Assembly (NCBI GenBank): GCA_030412805.1
Contig: JASJFJ010000001.1
Coordinates: 932,501 to 996,500, forward strand
DNA: 64,000 bases
Direction: 5' to 3'
From: Westerdykella aurantiaca
Lineage: Eukaryota > Ascomycota > Dothideomycetes > Pleosporales > Sporormiaceae
Shown here: piece after piece, positions 33,266 through 44,676 of the stretch
How the letters are laid out: every line of letters begins with the position of its first letter
Numbering within the stretch: the first letter of the stretch is position 1
Notes under the pieces: model-generated
Database searches by the model: none
Seen by the model: only the letters and a program-made list of their open reading frames with translations
What the model was told of the DNA's origin: nothing
Program-made: the position numbers and the translations under genes

Positions 33266-33812
33266 GATGCCGGTTTGGAAAACGTAAAGCACAGGAAACA
33301 ACGATTCAGATGCAACAAGTCTCAGCTCCGTTCTTCTATCGATCACGCCCGCTTCACGGCTCCTGACTCAATCGCTGTCGCGGAGGCATTCTTCCACCGG
33401 TGCCGCCGTCTGCGGAGTACCTCTCGCGCTGAAGTCCCCTGGGGGTACTCCGCACGGCATATGCATTTAGGCACGCAGATAGTTTCCAAGGAGGCACGAA
33501 CGTACTATCGGGGATAGAGAGCGGGCAGGAAAGCGCCTATAGCTCCCGTCGGAGCTATGCAACCGAGATCGCGACTTAGTGTACTTCATCGCTTCCTTCA
33601 ACCCGGTGCACATGGGTGACTGCACGTAACGTGCTCAAGCCCCACGTACGGGCCGTCCCCCACATTTTCCCGAACAGGAAATAATCTAACCAATACATGT
33701 CTTTCCACAGCATATCACGCTATAGACTATAGGTAATTCGCTCAATATAACTCCGAAGCCTACATGCATACTACGAGGTGGTTATCTCCTGCTCTTGCCA
33801 AGAATCAACATC
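33266..33812. promoter_or_regulatory. Divergent promoter of decarboxylase and dioxygenase genes with two perfect inverted repeats
   Basis: TGCGGAGTACC at 33411-33421 is repeated in inverse as GGTACTCCGCA at 33444-33454, a perfect 11-bp arm with a 22-bp spacer. A second perfect palindrome, ATAGCTCC-CGTC-GGAGCTAT, is at 33539-33558. CGG-containing inverted repeats are the usual targets of Zn2Cys6 dimers, and the cluster encodes one. Binding itself is inferred. Confidence 0.5.
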
Positions 33813-35556
33813 ATGGCTCATCTCTTCTCTCTGGCGACCCCGCCAGCGCCCGCATACGTCGACGGCAAGCGTTCCGGCGACCAAGTCAAATTCCCCGACA
33901 CGGGCTTCTTCAAAGGATTCAATAAGCCATCGCGACTGGAGGCTGATATCTTGGAACTTGAAACATCCGGCGAGATCCCCAAAGATATCAACGGGACCTT
34001 TTATCGCATTCAACCTGACCACCGCTTTCCTCCTCTTTTCGAGGAAGATATCCACTTCAATGGCGACGGGTCTGTGTCAGCTTTCCGGTTCGAGAATGGC
34101 CATGTAGACTTCAAACAGCGATATGTGCATACAGACCGCTTCCGAGCGGAGACGAAAGAGAGACGGGCGCTGTTAGGGAAATATCGGAATCCGTACACGG
34201 ATAACGAGATGGTCAAAGGAATTATCCGTACAGCATCAAACACGAACATCATTTTCTGGAGAGGAGTGCTGCTTGCCACAAAGGAAGATGGCCCGCCGTT
34301 TGCTATGGATCCCGTTAGTCTCGAAACGATTGGCAGATACGACTTCGACGGTCAGGTACAGCATCCCACTTTTACTGCACACCCTAAGTTTGACCCTGAG
34401 ACGGGGGAGATGATATGCTGGGGTTATGAAGCCGGGGGAGATGGCCATGATGCAAGCTGCGATATCGTTGTCTTCACCATCGACACAGACGGCAAGAAAA
34501 CGGAGGAATGCTGGTACAAGGCGCCATTCTGTGGCATGATTCACGACGCTGCTATCACTAAAAACTGGGTCGTCCTACCGTTGACTCCCATCAAAGCAAA
34601 CGCAGAGAGATTAAAGAATGGCGGGAATCACTTTGCTTGGGACCCCAACGAGGACCAATGGTACGGCATCGTGCCTCGGAGAAATGGCAAACCAGAAGAC
34701 ATCGTCTGGCTGCGCGCCGACAACGGTCCTCCCTCCTCCTTCTGTCTTATGAAGCCACGACTAACAAGGTGCAGGCTTCCACGGCCACATCGCCGGTTCA
34801 TATGAGACCCCGGACGGCAAGGTCGTTGTCGACCTAACAATCGCCACCGATAACGTCTTCTTCTTCTTCCCTCCAGACACTCCCACCCCAACACCAACCA
34901 CCCTGCTCCAACGGAACAATCTCCTATCAGACACTTACCGCTGGGTCTTCGATCCCTCCTCCCCAACCGGAACCCGGGTCACCCCCGCCAGACTTTTCGG
35001 CCTCAACGGCGAATTCTCCCGCATTGACGACCGCTTCCTGACCAAGCCCTACAATCACTTCTGGCAATGCCAGATCGACCCCACCAAACCTTACGACTTC
35101 TCTAAATGTGGGCCCCCGGCCGGTGGCTTGTTCAACGTGATCGGGCACTTTGAGTGGGAGACCGGCCGCAGGGATACATGGTGGGCCGGCCCTACTTGCA
35201 CATTCCAAGAGCCGGTGTTTGTGCCCAAGAAAGGGAGTAACGTCGAAGGAGAGGGGTATTTGATTACGCTGCTGAATCATTTGGACGTGTTGAGGAATGA
35301 TATTCTGATCTTTGATGCGTTGGATATAGGGAAGGGGCCGTTGGCTGCGGTGCATTTGCCGGTGAAGCTGAGGTTGGGGTTGCATGGTAATTTTGTGGAA
35401 CAGAGCGAGATTGAGGAGTGGGCCGAGAGGAGGAAAGAGGGCGGCGAGGTCGGTCCGGCGAAGAAGGCGAGTGGGCTGTTGGCATGGCAGCAGAAGATGG
35501 TGGAGAACGGGGAGGTGAGTGAGGAGCAGGTTCGGAGGTTGAATGGAGACGAATGA
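33813..35556 (+). CDS. Carotenoid/stilbene-cleavage oxygenase family dioxygenase (lignostilbene dioxygenase-like)
   Basis: Exons 33813-34725 and 34775-35556 (49 bp intron with CTAAC and GCAG) give 564 residues. The start MAHLFSL is the first ATG. The four His that hold the non-haem iron are visible: HPTFTAHPKFDP, GMIHDAAITKNW, GFHGHIAGSYETPDG and the C-terminal LGLHGNF. Other family parts are FYRIQPDHRFPP, DIHFNGDGSVSAFRFENG and GLFNVIGHFEWETG. Enzymes of this branch split a double bond of carotenoids, apocarotenoids or stilbenes (resveratrol, lignostilbene) into two aldehydes with O2. Neighbouring ALDH and hydroxybenzoate decarboxylase genes favour a stilbenoid substrate over a carotenoid. 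No signal peptide, so it acts in the cytosol. Confidence 0.9.
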
Positions 35557-35825
35557 GGCTAAGCAAATGGTGTCAAAGAAGTGGAGAGTGAACCCAACTG
35601 CAGTTATTCCTTGGTTGAACAGAGATTTGGAATTGATTGTAGGAGGAACATCACTGGAGACAAGCGGGATTCTGACAATTATTTCTATTATGACATTGCG
35701 CATCCCGCACACTATTTCCCCCTCAAGAGAGGTACTTATTACCGCACATATCCTTCTGACGTAAACCCCTAGTTGCATTGTTAAAACATGAACAAGAAAA
35801 GGTTGAAAAGCTAAGAACACTCACC

Positions 35826-36836
35826 TTATATCGTCGCGTATGACTGCCCGAGACGGGAGAGGCCCCTCCCATCTGCGGCGACTAACTTTCCTGGCTCCGC
35901 CATGAACATGGCATAACGGAAAACCCATGGCTGTGAATCCATCCACGGCAGAACTTGTTCAAGGAAGTGGATCTGTTCTTGCTCCGAGCCCGTAGCACCA
36001 AACTCGGTAATCCATAGAGGCTTCTGAAAAGTGTCCCAAGCCTCGCGGAGGTGTCTCTTGAAGTATTCCACGTTCTGGGCAGCATCATACCTAGTGTTCT
36101 GTCAGAATCACGTGGAATTAACCTTCGTAAAGGTTATTATACTTACCAGTGAATAACCACATAATCAAACTTGCAGCCATCACAGTGCCTCAAGAACTCT
36201 TTAAGCCACGGGAGGCCCATCGGGCCGCCATCAGGAGCGCGCACACCATTGGTAACGGCCGGGGTGCCTACCCACATGCGAGAACCGTACTTATCGACTA
36301 GAGGCTGAACCCATTTCTTGTGCATGTTGGCCGTATTCACGAAGTCCCTCATACAGGATCCGCCGTTACTAAGAGGGTCAGTCGGAATGGTTCAATGTGT
36401 ATCAGCGCCTCACGTACCCGCACTGATCCGGTTCGTTGAAGGAGAGAACGTGAATAGCTCCGCCTGGATCCACGCGGGCGCACTTGTCGATGTTTCCGAA
36501 CCAGATGTTGGTGTGATCAGGATGATCAGAGTGGAGTATTGGAACATACTCCCAGAACGGAGTGTCCACTCGAGCTTGTCCAGGGCTCTCGGGTAGCTGC
36601 CACCAGTTGTATATCCATGCAATGTCGTTGCCGGGAACTTTGAACATTCTTGGGTGCTGAGAACCGTTGTAGGACACTCCGCGCTTGCGGGCACGCGCAG
36701 CTGCATCTACGCCGGACATTTGCGCCGTGACGTTGGCATCGAGGGCATGGCTGTCGATGGAGGCACTGTCGACGGGGACGGCGGAGGTGAAAGAGGCAAA
36801 AGATGCCACAAGAAGGAGGATCAAGTTGTAGAGCAT
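35826..36836 (-). CDS. Secreted GH128 (Asl1-type) beta-1,3-glucanase
   Basis: Exons 36418-36836, 36147-36368 and 35826-36090 give 301 residues from MLYNLILLL. A frame extends 11 codons further up, but the signal peptide starts here. Signal peptide, a pro-region ending in ARKRG (Kex2 site), then the catalytic domain: GVSYNG, AWIYNWWQLPE, the acid/base segment HVLSFNEPDQCG, DYVVIHWYDAA and the nucleophile segment PLWITEFGATGSEQEQ, plus LPWMDSQPWVFRYAMFMAE. These enzymes act on beta-1,3-glucan in the wall. The gene is convergent with the dioxygenase and is probably not part of its pathway. Confidence 0.9.
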
Positions 36837-38428
36837 CTTGATTACCTTGGAGGTTTGGTGCCCGACCAAGGATCAAGTAAAGGAGTAGGTGTATATAAAT
36901 GAGAAAGCTCTGGGAAGTCGCAAGTGGAAAAGTAGCAGAGTATCGTGGTGAGGTTTGGTAGAGTAGGGAAAAGGATCAAAGGGGAGACTTGAGGGGTTTA
37001 TATATGTGGATAAACACATTGCGGTGTGGTTGCTCAACGGTCACAGGTTCCTCCCTGAGTGCGGTGAGTTTCGGTGACTACTCTTCCGCTCGTGATTTCA
37101 TTTCCAGTACCGGGTTCTCAAATGATACCAATTTTATGCCAATCGCTGTGTCGTCATTCGCAGGGCGCAAATATCGGTGTGTTTGGTGCAGCGGTCGAGG
37201 CTCTTCACCACCGCCGCGGCGCCGCCAAGGACTTTCACCACCACCAAGGGTTCGCGGTTGTCAAGTCACGTTTCTGGGCCTTGCAGCCAAATGCTGGAAT
37301 TGAGCGGGGAGATATGAGCTGCCCTACTTCCGGTTTGGTAGGTCAGTCGGGCCCCTACTAGGATGTAGGAGCCACGTCAGTGAGAGAAAGAGCTGCACCA
37401 ACTTCATAAACCCCTGCCTCTTAGCTAGGTCTTGATTGGCAATGGGCAAGTAAATTAGGAAATATACCGCTCTACTGAGGACTCTCTGCAGTCGCAGAAT
37501 ACAAGTCCCTCAGCAAAATTTACTACATATATCCTGTTACCGCAGGGAGGGAATTTAGCTCACGATATTTGTTCGCGTAGTGTGACACTTTTTATGTCAC
37601 TCTGATGGAGCCTCACCGTCTCTTGGGCCTTACACTTTCTCGATTGAACTCAGTTCTGGAGGAAGTGGCATCAATTCCTGTTTGGACAGATTTTGATATG
37701 GGTTCACCCAGATAACGGTATCTGCGATCTTCTAAGTCATCGATCGCATTAAAAATGTCAATGGCGGGCCTTCCTAACCCCAAATGTTTCTGGCTCAATC
37801 GTGATCTTCCTAGGGATAATGTCAACTGTAGTATAAGGAGTTGGAAATACATAGAACATGTTTCAGATAGCTTGTATTTGATAATGTGTCTACAGGACCG
37901 ACTTAGCTCGATTGTTGGTTTGTCTGTCGCATCCTCTGTTCTATATCTAATCCCTAGAGGAAGCAAATGTAGCAAGCACATGTATCAAGCACTTACAGTA
38001 TAAGTACTTTCTCCTTCCCATGTAGTCTGGGGTCATGGCATAAGTCGAAAGAGTTAGCACATGGAGAGACAATCTTTCTAGGCGAGTCTAGAAAGCCTAG
38101 AGGGGACACTGGCGTAATCCCGAAGCTCTTCACTATATATTATGAAATGTTATAACATTTTGACATCCTCGGAAGCCCTTGAGTTGGGTTAGATTGTTAG
38201 TGTTCGTCCTTTCACAGTTTTCACCATGTAGCTAAACAATGCAGGGTCCACCTTAGCGCCACATTCACTACCTCACCTACATATAAACCTTAGCTTTCCT
38301 CCCATAATGCTAAAGTCCACTCGCACTCAACCCGAAAGGCAACTTTTTCAGAACTCGAAAACAACTTCTGTTCAACGCGAAAGACGAGTTTGGAAGGCAA
38401 TATCTGCTCTTGTCTTCTATTCAATACA
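36837..38428. other. Intergenic, no gene seen
   Basis: 1.6 kb between divergent genes with TATA elements for the glucanase (36997-37004, minus) and, less strongly, the F-box-like gene (ATATAAA at 38281-38287). The short frames inside have no recognisable content. Confidence 0.5.
36997..37004 (-). promoter_or_regulatory. TATA box of the GH128 gene
   Basis: TATATAAA on the minus strand, 161 bp upstream of the ATG at 36836. Confidence 0.5.
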
Positions 38429-39499
38429 ATGCGACGCTTCCAACCTGTCCCGGCTCTCCCGGGTTCCCTGTACCGCCGCGCGATCGAATCGGGCGATGTG
38501 AATCCCATCATCACGGACGTGATCCTCGAGGTTGATTCTTCTGACGAACCGGATCGGAAGTTTCCATTCATGGAATTGCCACAGGACATCCAAGCGAATG
38601 TGATAGGACAGTTTAACTTCCAGGATCTGCACAACTTGCTCGCTACGTCCAAAAAGGTTTGCTCCTCTGTTGCTGCTTCGAAGTACCCCGAGCAGCTCTT
38701 GCGCCATTCGACGAGGAAAGTCATGGGTGCACAAATCAGCAACCTTATGTTGGGTACTGTGCGACTCCTACTGAGCATAAACTCTGGTGATGGATCACGA
38801 GGACCTGCTGGCGAAGATCTCGAGAATTATCTCAAAGAGAATCTGGATTCGGACATGCCCCCACCAGTCCTGAGCTCTGGTGACGAGCTAGCCTCTGCAA
38901 CCTCGATGATTTGCAAGCTGCATGATCGGATAATGGTATACTTGCAGGAGTACCTAAGGGAGCACCCATGGATTAAACCCGACGCCTGGCAAAGACTCGG
39001 GGAGGTGCATCAGGAAGTTCGGGCATTTTGGAGAACCGCATTTCACGAGGCTCTTTTCTTCCATTACGCCCCTCACTTCGGCTACGACATGCGGGAATAT
39101 ACCTCAACATTCTTCTTCCGCCTGGCCAAATTCGAGTTAATGGAGTTTGGAGCTGTAAGCGACCTCTTCATTACTAAAGGAATCTTTGCATCAGTGCTCC
39201 CACCGCACATCATCAGCGATCATATGAGGATCAATCGCATGAAGGCCCATTCTGTCCCTACCATGCGTACAAGCGGGCCCCATAATCTGACAACTACGGC
39301 GCTGCTGACGCACTACGACTTCCTCTGCCATATGTTGTTCCGCTCAAGATGGGGCACTGTTGGCCACAGCGACGAAGTTATCAAGTATTGGGACGAATTT
39401 CCTGAGTCGAACAAAGCCTCACGTCATACCCCTCGATTGCGACCCAATCCGTCCACAGGGATCGTGCGGAGAATCCTGAGGGACTACCCACCGCCCTGA
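38429..39499 (+). CDS. F-box-like domain protein of unknown target
   Basis: 356 residues, one exon, from ATG 38429 (MRRFQPVPALP). Residues about 47-80 match an F-box pattern: PFMELPQDIQANVIGQFNFQ then DLHNLLATSKKVCSS. The rest is helical, with DRIMVYLQEYLREHPW and FRLAKFELMEFGAVSDLF, and shows no repeat domain. F-box proteins are substrate receptors of SCF ubiquitin ligases. Filamentous fungi carry many lineage-specific ones with uncharacterised C-termini; this fits that class. Confidence 0.6.
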   Translation: MRRFQPVPALPGSLYRRAIESGDVNPIITDVILEVDSSDEPDRKFPFMELPQDIQANVIGQFNFQDLHNLLATSKKVCSSVAASKYPEQLLRHSTRKVMGAQISNLMLGTVRLLLSINSGDGSRGPAGEDLENYLKENLDSDMPPPVLSSGDELASATSMICKLHDRIMVYLQEYLREHPWIKPDAWQRLGEVHQEVRAFWRTAFHEALFFHYAPHFGYDMREYTSTFFFRLAKFELMEFGAVSDLFITKGIFASVLPPHIISDHMRINRMKAHSVPTMRTSGPHNLTTTALLTHYDFLCHMLFRSRWGTVGHSDEVIKYWDEFPESNKASRHTPRLRPNPSTGIVRRILRDYPPP

Positions 39500-40664
39500 G
39501 CTGGTTGTGGAATAGGAATCTTGCCCCCTTTTCCTCATACGCAACAGCCGCGGGAGGACGGATTCCAACACCCGACAGAGGGTGCTGACCTCTTTTGTGC
39601 GAAAGGTATTTAACCACTGATACATGTTCACACCTTTACCTTGCGGGTTGTTTTATGGGATAAGTTGTTCTGGGCTTTGACGGGTTTCTGCATCGTAGAT
39701 TGACGAAAGGGAGGACGGTTTTGTTCTTAGAACTGTTGGGGATGATTCGGGATTTCTGAGTGCCCTTGGTTTCTGGCATATGAGGAGAAACGAGCTCCTA
39801 AATGGTGATTCGTGTAATTGAATATAAACTTGATTAGTGTAAAAGAAAATCTTAATTTCTAATAAATGGGTCTGAAATACTTGCATTCCACTTCAAGCGA
39901 GGACGGGACGTTATACGTGTGACATATTGGAGGCTCTGTTCTGACTGAGGGGGTTCGTTTGAAATATCTCTAAAAACAATCCAACGGGCCCTGATAACGT
40001 AGTTGGTCGGTCCGTTGGTACCCTGAAAACTACAACGACTCTTATAATTATAACGAAATCAAGGGCTGTTAGGCAAGGGCGGCCAATGCCAACGTGGAAG
40101 AGGACGAGATGCCCTCACAACTATTCATGATATTTGCCCAAAGGTTTCTCTTTGGTTATATATCCACCCCTGACGCTAATAACCAGGGTGTTGCCGCATT
40201 CTGGCTTGTGCGTTTATGTTGTTGCCAAGGCGCTCGGGGATGAAACGTTTGGCCCCCTTTTTTGAAAACCAGTGGCGCAGTTGACTCAAAACACGCCACG
40301 CTCCTTACTCTGAAGCCAGCCTAAATGCTGTGGACCTGGGCTGAAGACGAAAAGCATCTGCGAAGATACAGTCTTTTCGATAATGCGTGATCTTCTTAAC
40401 TCTGCTTGTATAGGCTGGACGACCACATTGAGGAAATGATCGAGTACGGCACATTGGGAACGGTGGCTTGAGTCTTCTGAACAGGGCTTGGTCTCGCATC
40501 TGTGCTGGATTAGCAACAAGGATGTGCATGATTTCCGTGAAGGTACGATCCCCGTCCTACGATTGGCCCCAAGATCGCACGCGCTTCGTATAAGAATCCG
40601 AGTAAGGACCCTATTATCTTCTTTTCGGGATTCTACTCTGTTGGCAGAATTGAGGAGAGGAACA
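39500..40664. other. Intergenic, no gene seen
   Basis: 1.2 kb AT-richer DNA; only small chance frames. Upstream region of the following gene. Confidence 0.5.
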
Positions 40665-41603
40665 ATGTCTTCGGGTCAAGAACCTAAGCTAAGAGCTATT
40701 GGTACTTCTGCTGGATCTCCACTGGACCCTAATCGCGTGGGAGACCTTCCGAAATGCATAGACACGATAAAGCGGGTACAGAAACTTGCGGAAGCGCAAG
40801 TTGAAAGCCTTACAGATCTCCAACAAAAGGACATTCAGACCATTTTCGCCAACACAAGCCTTCTGGAAGATCGAGAGTCTCCATGGCATGGATTCACGCC
40901 CAGCCGTGTTAGCAAACGCCTAGAATGGTTTAAGAACGACCTGATTCCTGTCATCGACCATAACCGAACAAAGATGGAGCAACTACTGCATGAATTCTCC
41001 GAATTTTGGGATCTGGAAACACGTGCCAGGATTTCTGATACGGGAAAACAATATATCGAAGGGATGCACAAGATCTGGCGAGCCATCCGGATGTCACTGG
41101 AGATGCCTTCAACGGGCCCATACCGTGTAGAAGTCATAACCGAGTGCAAATCCCTGTTAAAAAGACTGGAAGAAGAGATCGAAATTATGGGCTATACCCT
41201 TGAAACCGCGTGGCGAAATTCGAGCGACGTCGAAGTATTCGTTGATAGGTGGTTTGAGGAAGGTTCCTCAGAGTGGACACTTGAGCTTCCGACAGAAAAG
41301 TTGATTCCATTGCAAGAGGGCACATTGAATAGTAGAATGCCGATCCCGTTGGCCGATTCACATGACTGGGATGCGGAGAGATGTTCTCCAAGGAGCAGTA
41401 TTGACGGTCAAAAGCAGTATTCGCTATTGATGAAAGAGATATTTCTAGTGACGGCATGCTTGATAATCGCGCTGGTGTACTCTATTTTGACAAAGGATGT
41501 GCAAACGGGGTTTACAATCGCTGGGGTAATTTTAACGTGTGGAAACGTTATTTTGGCAGCCATGACTTTGGGCAAGGGGTCAAAAAAAGTTGCTTTAGAG
41601 TAA
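40665..41603 (+). CDS. Uncharacterised helical protein with two C-terminal membrane segments
   Basis: 312 residues in one exon from MSSGQEPKL; the upstream frame begins without an ATG. The body is predicted helical (CIDTIKRVQKLAEAQVESL, LLKRLEEEIEIMG). A polar linker is followed by two membrane spans (IFLVTACLIIALVYSI and FTIAGVILTCGNVILAAMTL) separated by a few residues, then a Lys-rich end. The layout resembles small fungal proteins of unknown role that are anchored by a C-terminal hairpin. No family recognised. Confidence 0.55.
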   Translation: MSSGQEPKLRAIGTSAGSPLDPNRVGDLPKCIDTIKRVQKLAEAQVESLTDLQQKDIQTIFANTSLLEDRESPWHGFTPSRVSKRLEWFKNDLIPVIDHNRTKMEQLLHEFSEFWDLETRARISDTGKQYIEGMHKIWRAIRMSLEMPSTGPYRVEVITECKSLLKRLEEEIEIMGYTLETAWRNSSDVEVFVDRWFEEGSSEWTLELPTEKLIPLQEGTLNSRMPIPLADSHDWDAERCSPRSSIDGQKQYSLLMKEIFLVTACLIIALVYSILTKDVQTGFTIAGVILTCGNVILAAMTLGKGSKKVALE

Positions 41604-42529
41604 CTGGGGACTGCGGCGGCAATGATCGAGATCGAGGGACATTAAAGAGTATGGATACCTATAATTCTATGCTCAACTCTCCCACGCTGTCCATTTCAAC
41701 AAAACTAATGCCGAATCTTGTGTAACGGCCCGCGAATAGAAAGAATAACAACCTGAAAAGTCGGGAATCGTCGACAGTGTCAATTCAAAGAGCTTCCTTT
41801 CCTAGGCCATATCCCAGAAACGCCTACCAGATACCAGATATCGTCTAAGGGCATAGACAACAACCAGGAAGTGTCGAGGGACTGTTTGTGTAACATGTCG
41901 CTTAGATTGTGGTGGAGACATTTGCCTCAAGAGATGGGGCTATAGTACGCAGCCCTGGTGCCATAGAGGCGGCGAAGCACCAATCTGAGAGCACTGGAAC
42001 GTGCCCCGCTCCAGGGCTCGTATTCCCGCCATCTTTGTGAAGGTTCTGGCTTAGCGTCTACCGTAGGAATCTGAGTGCGCGTCTCGGTCTTATCATCAAA
42101 CACCACGCCAGCGACACTCAACTGTTCATTATGTCGTGGGGGAAATCAGCATTCACTACTGGGTGGTCGGGTGCAACCTGATATATTCTGGAAACTAGGC
42201 GTAACCTAGAGTACTGGCTGCAACCGTTACTCATGTATCAGTCCCATCGCCTCGCTCTATACATAACATCCACTGTGAAACCAGGTTCATTGGGTTTGGT
42301 AGAAGACGCAATAGGTTAAAAAGCATAGTATGGGGCCTATTCTGGAGCTCCTGACTCTGACGGGCTATAGGAACATACCAAGTTTCAGATTCGGAGACAC
42401 CATCAAGATTCCTTGGACATTATAAATAGTGGGTAGACTTGCGTCGTTCAGTGAAATATAAAATACGGAGATAGTGACGCATACGACTAGGTTAAAATCT
42501 GACCATCTCGACAAAAAAGCAACAACATA
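41604..42529. other. Intergenic, no gene seen
   Basis: About 0.9 kb; no convincing frames. Confidence 0.5.
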
Positions 42530-43027
42530 ATGACGGGAGGCGCCCCACGACCTGCCGCAGTGCGTAAGGTACCCCCCCCCCCCCCCCCCCCCCCAAAAAC
42601 CCCCCGGGGTTCGTACCGAAGCGGTATCTGGCCATTTGGCATCTCGCACAGCGCGATGACGATGTATCTCTTCGGTTTGACGTCCTTCTGTTTTGGTATT
42701 CTCACTCTGCGACGTCCCGAGGCAACAGCAGCTCAACTCGAGTTTCCGGCCGAGGCCATCCCAGCCCTTCAAGCAAGCAGTCTGGCAGCTATAGCAATGG
42801 GCGTATTCTACACCCTCGCGGCTTACCAAGTGAATCGAGTGTTCATGAAATGTAGTCTTCTGGCCAGAGGCCTCACAACTTGGGTCTTGTGGAACGTTAG
42901 CCAACAGTGGGGAGCTTCTTGGAAACAAGTCGCTCTGTGGGAAGGGACAGCTGCCGCAATAACGGCGTTGGCATTGGTTTGGGAATGGTCACAACAGAAG
43001 GGCACAGGTATGGAGGTGAAACTCTAG
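42530..43027 (+). CDS. Small multi-pass membrane protein; N-terminus spans a 23-C tract
   Basis: 165 residues if the C-run length is right. After an N-terminal Pro run and GSYRSGIWPFGISHS come four hydrophobic segments: MTMYLFGLTSFCFGILTL, SLAAIAMGVFYTLAAYQ, GLTTWVLWNVSQQWG and WEGTAAAITALALVWEW. The N-terminal Pro run (from the homopolymer at 42572-42594) is a slippage-prone place, so the exact length and frame of the first 30 residues are uncertain; the membrane part is sound and would survive re-starting at MTMYLFG. Function unknown. Confidence 0.6.
   Translation: MTGGAPRPAAVRKVPPPPPPPPKTPRGSYRSGIWPFGISHSAMTMYLFGLTSFCFGILTLRRPEATAAQLEFPAEAIPALQASSLAAIAMGVFYTLAAYQVNRVFMKCSLLARGLTTWVLWNVSQQWGASWKQVALWEGTAAAITALALVWEWSQQKGTGMEVKL
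42572..42594 (+). repeat. 23-nt poly-C tract inside a coding frame
   Basis: A run of 23 C, followed by AAAAACCCCCCGGGG. Encodes a Pro run in the frame used. Confidence 0.9.
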
Positions 43028-43343
43028 GCGAGAAGACTGGGTGAATCTGCCCAGGTGGCGTTCCGAGGTTCTCAAAAGTTCCATTCTCTTGAGCTGTAAA
43101 GTCGCCCTGTTCAATAGAACCTCACAAAATCGATACTGACATTGTGAAGGTACTGATAGCCCATAAGAAGAGGGTAAGGTTTGAATGAAGAGATAACAAT
43201 TATGTAACCACCTAGGAGAAAGCTGCGCTCTCAATCCCTATGCATACACCAAACGCCCGCTAAATGCTCTCATCCCTCCCTCCACGTCGGGTACTATTTT
43301 CTCCGCACATGGGCTGTTCAACATTCCTGACCGATCACATACT
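43028..43343. other. Intergenic between convergent genes, no gene seen
   Basis: 316 bp of 3' flanking sequence. Confidence 0.5.
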
Positions 43344-44676
43344 CTAAACCAAGTTCCCTCTCGCTTCCTGCTCCCTCTCGATAGCCTCAAACAGACTCTT
43401 GAAATTCCCAGCCCCAAATCCATCGAAGTTTTCCCTTTGGATGATCTCAACAAACACTGTTGGGCGGTCCATCAGGTGCTTGGTGAAGAGTTGGAGCAGG
43501 TAACCTCCGGCATCGAAATCGATCAGAATATCCAGCTCCTTCAGCGTCTCAAAGTCCTCCTTCAGCTGCATTCCCTGTTGCTTGAGCCGCAACTTCATCG
43601 CGTCGTAGTAGGTCGATGGCACTTTGATAAACTCGACGCCCCGGGCTTTGAGACTGCGGATGGCGGAGATGATGTCCGTGGTGCGGAGGGCGATGTGCTG
43701 CACACCAGGACCGGAGTTGAAAGTAATGTATTCTGAGATCTGTGAGGTCTTCTTTCCCACGGCAGGTTCGTTGATGGGCATCTTCACGATGGCGTTGGGG
43801 GAGGACATGACGATCGATTTGAGCGCAGAGTATTCACTGCGTCTTCTGTTAGTTGTGCTGAACTCGGAGTATATACCGGACATACGTACGTGCAAATATC
43901 CTTATCGTCAACGCTCCAGAATCGGTGAAATCCCAGAACTCGCTCGTAGTACTCGCACGCACCCTCCATTTCGTCCCAATCTTGGTTGCCGACGCAGTGG
44001 TCAATAGCTTCAAGGTGTACCTCTGGCAGGAATCTTGACACGGGATCGACTGTTTTCTCTTCCCTATAAGCGGGTAGAAATGGGCCGTTGTAGTTTACGC
44101 GTTGAATAAGAGTGTGCGTGGTATCGCCATAGGTCTGGATGGTTGCTAGTCGCACAGAGCCATGCTCGTCAGAGAGTGTGTAAGGAGCACGGATGGAGAT
44201 GCCGCCAGCGGCCACAGCGGAGTTGTATATGGCGTCGACATTATCGACTTCAAATGCGACGTCTATTACACATGTTAATAGATATAGAAGAGACAGTGAG
44301 TCGGTGATTGTACCATACCTTTAACAGCATCGCCATGTTTCTCCTGATGAGCATGGATCTCCTTCAACATCCTTCGCTCGTCCTCGCCGAACTCTTCCAC
44401 CGCCTGCAGGCTTCTCAAGGGGCTTGTAAGTACGAAGGTGACACCACCATTCCTTACAACGTGCGAAGCGATCGCCCTTGAGCCAGTCTCGAGGCCCTTG
44501 TAAGCGACGCGCTCAAAGCCCATACGTGAAACGTAGAAGGCAGCAGCTTGCTTTGCATTTCCGACATACCAGTGTACATGATGGTAGCCACGGTATGAAG
44601 AAAGATCTGAGGAGTTCTGTGGGAGGGAGTTTTGTTGCTGTGGGGAGCCAGGTGGTGATAGGGCGATAGGCGCCAT
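43344..44676 (-). CDS. hppD: 4-hydroxyphenylpyruvate dioxygenase
   Basis: Exons 44319-44676, 43890-44262 and 43344-43836 give 407 residues, normal for HPPD. Two vicinal-oxygen-chelate domains: the N-terminal one starts YHHVHWYVGNAKQAAAFYV. The C-terminal one carries the Fe(II) ligands in HLEAIDHCVGNQ (His), GVQHIALRTTDI (His) and PTVFVEIIQREN (Glu), and ends with the gating helix around FDGFGAGNFKSLFEAIE. It converts 4-hydroxyphenylpyruvate and O2 to homogentisate and CO2, the second step of tyrosine breakdown and the source of pyomelanin precursors. The 5' leader carries a (TG)n run. It shares a 679-bp divergent promoter with a TTC36-like gene. Confidence 0.95.
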
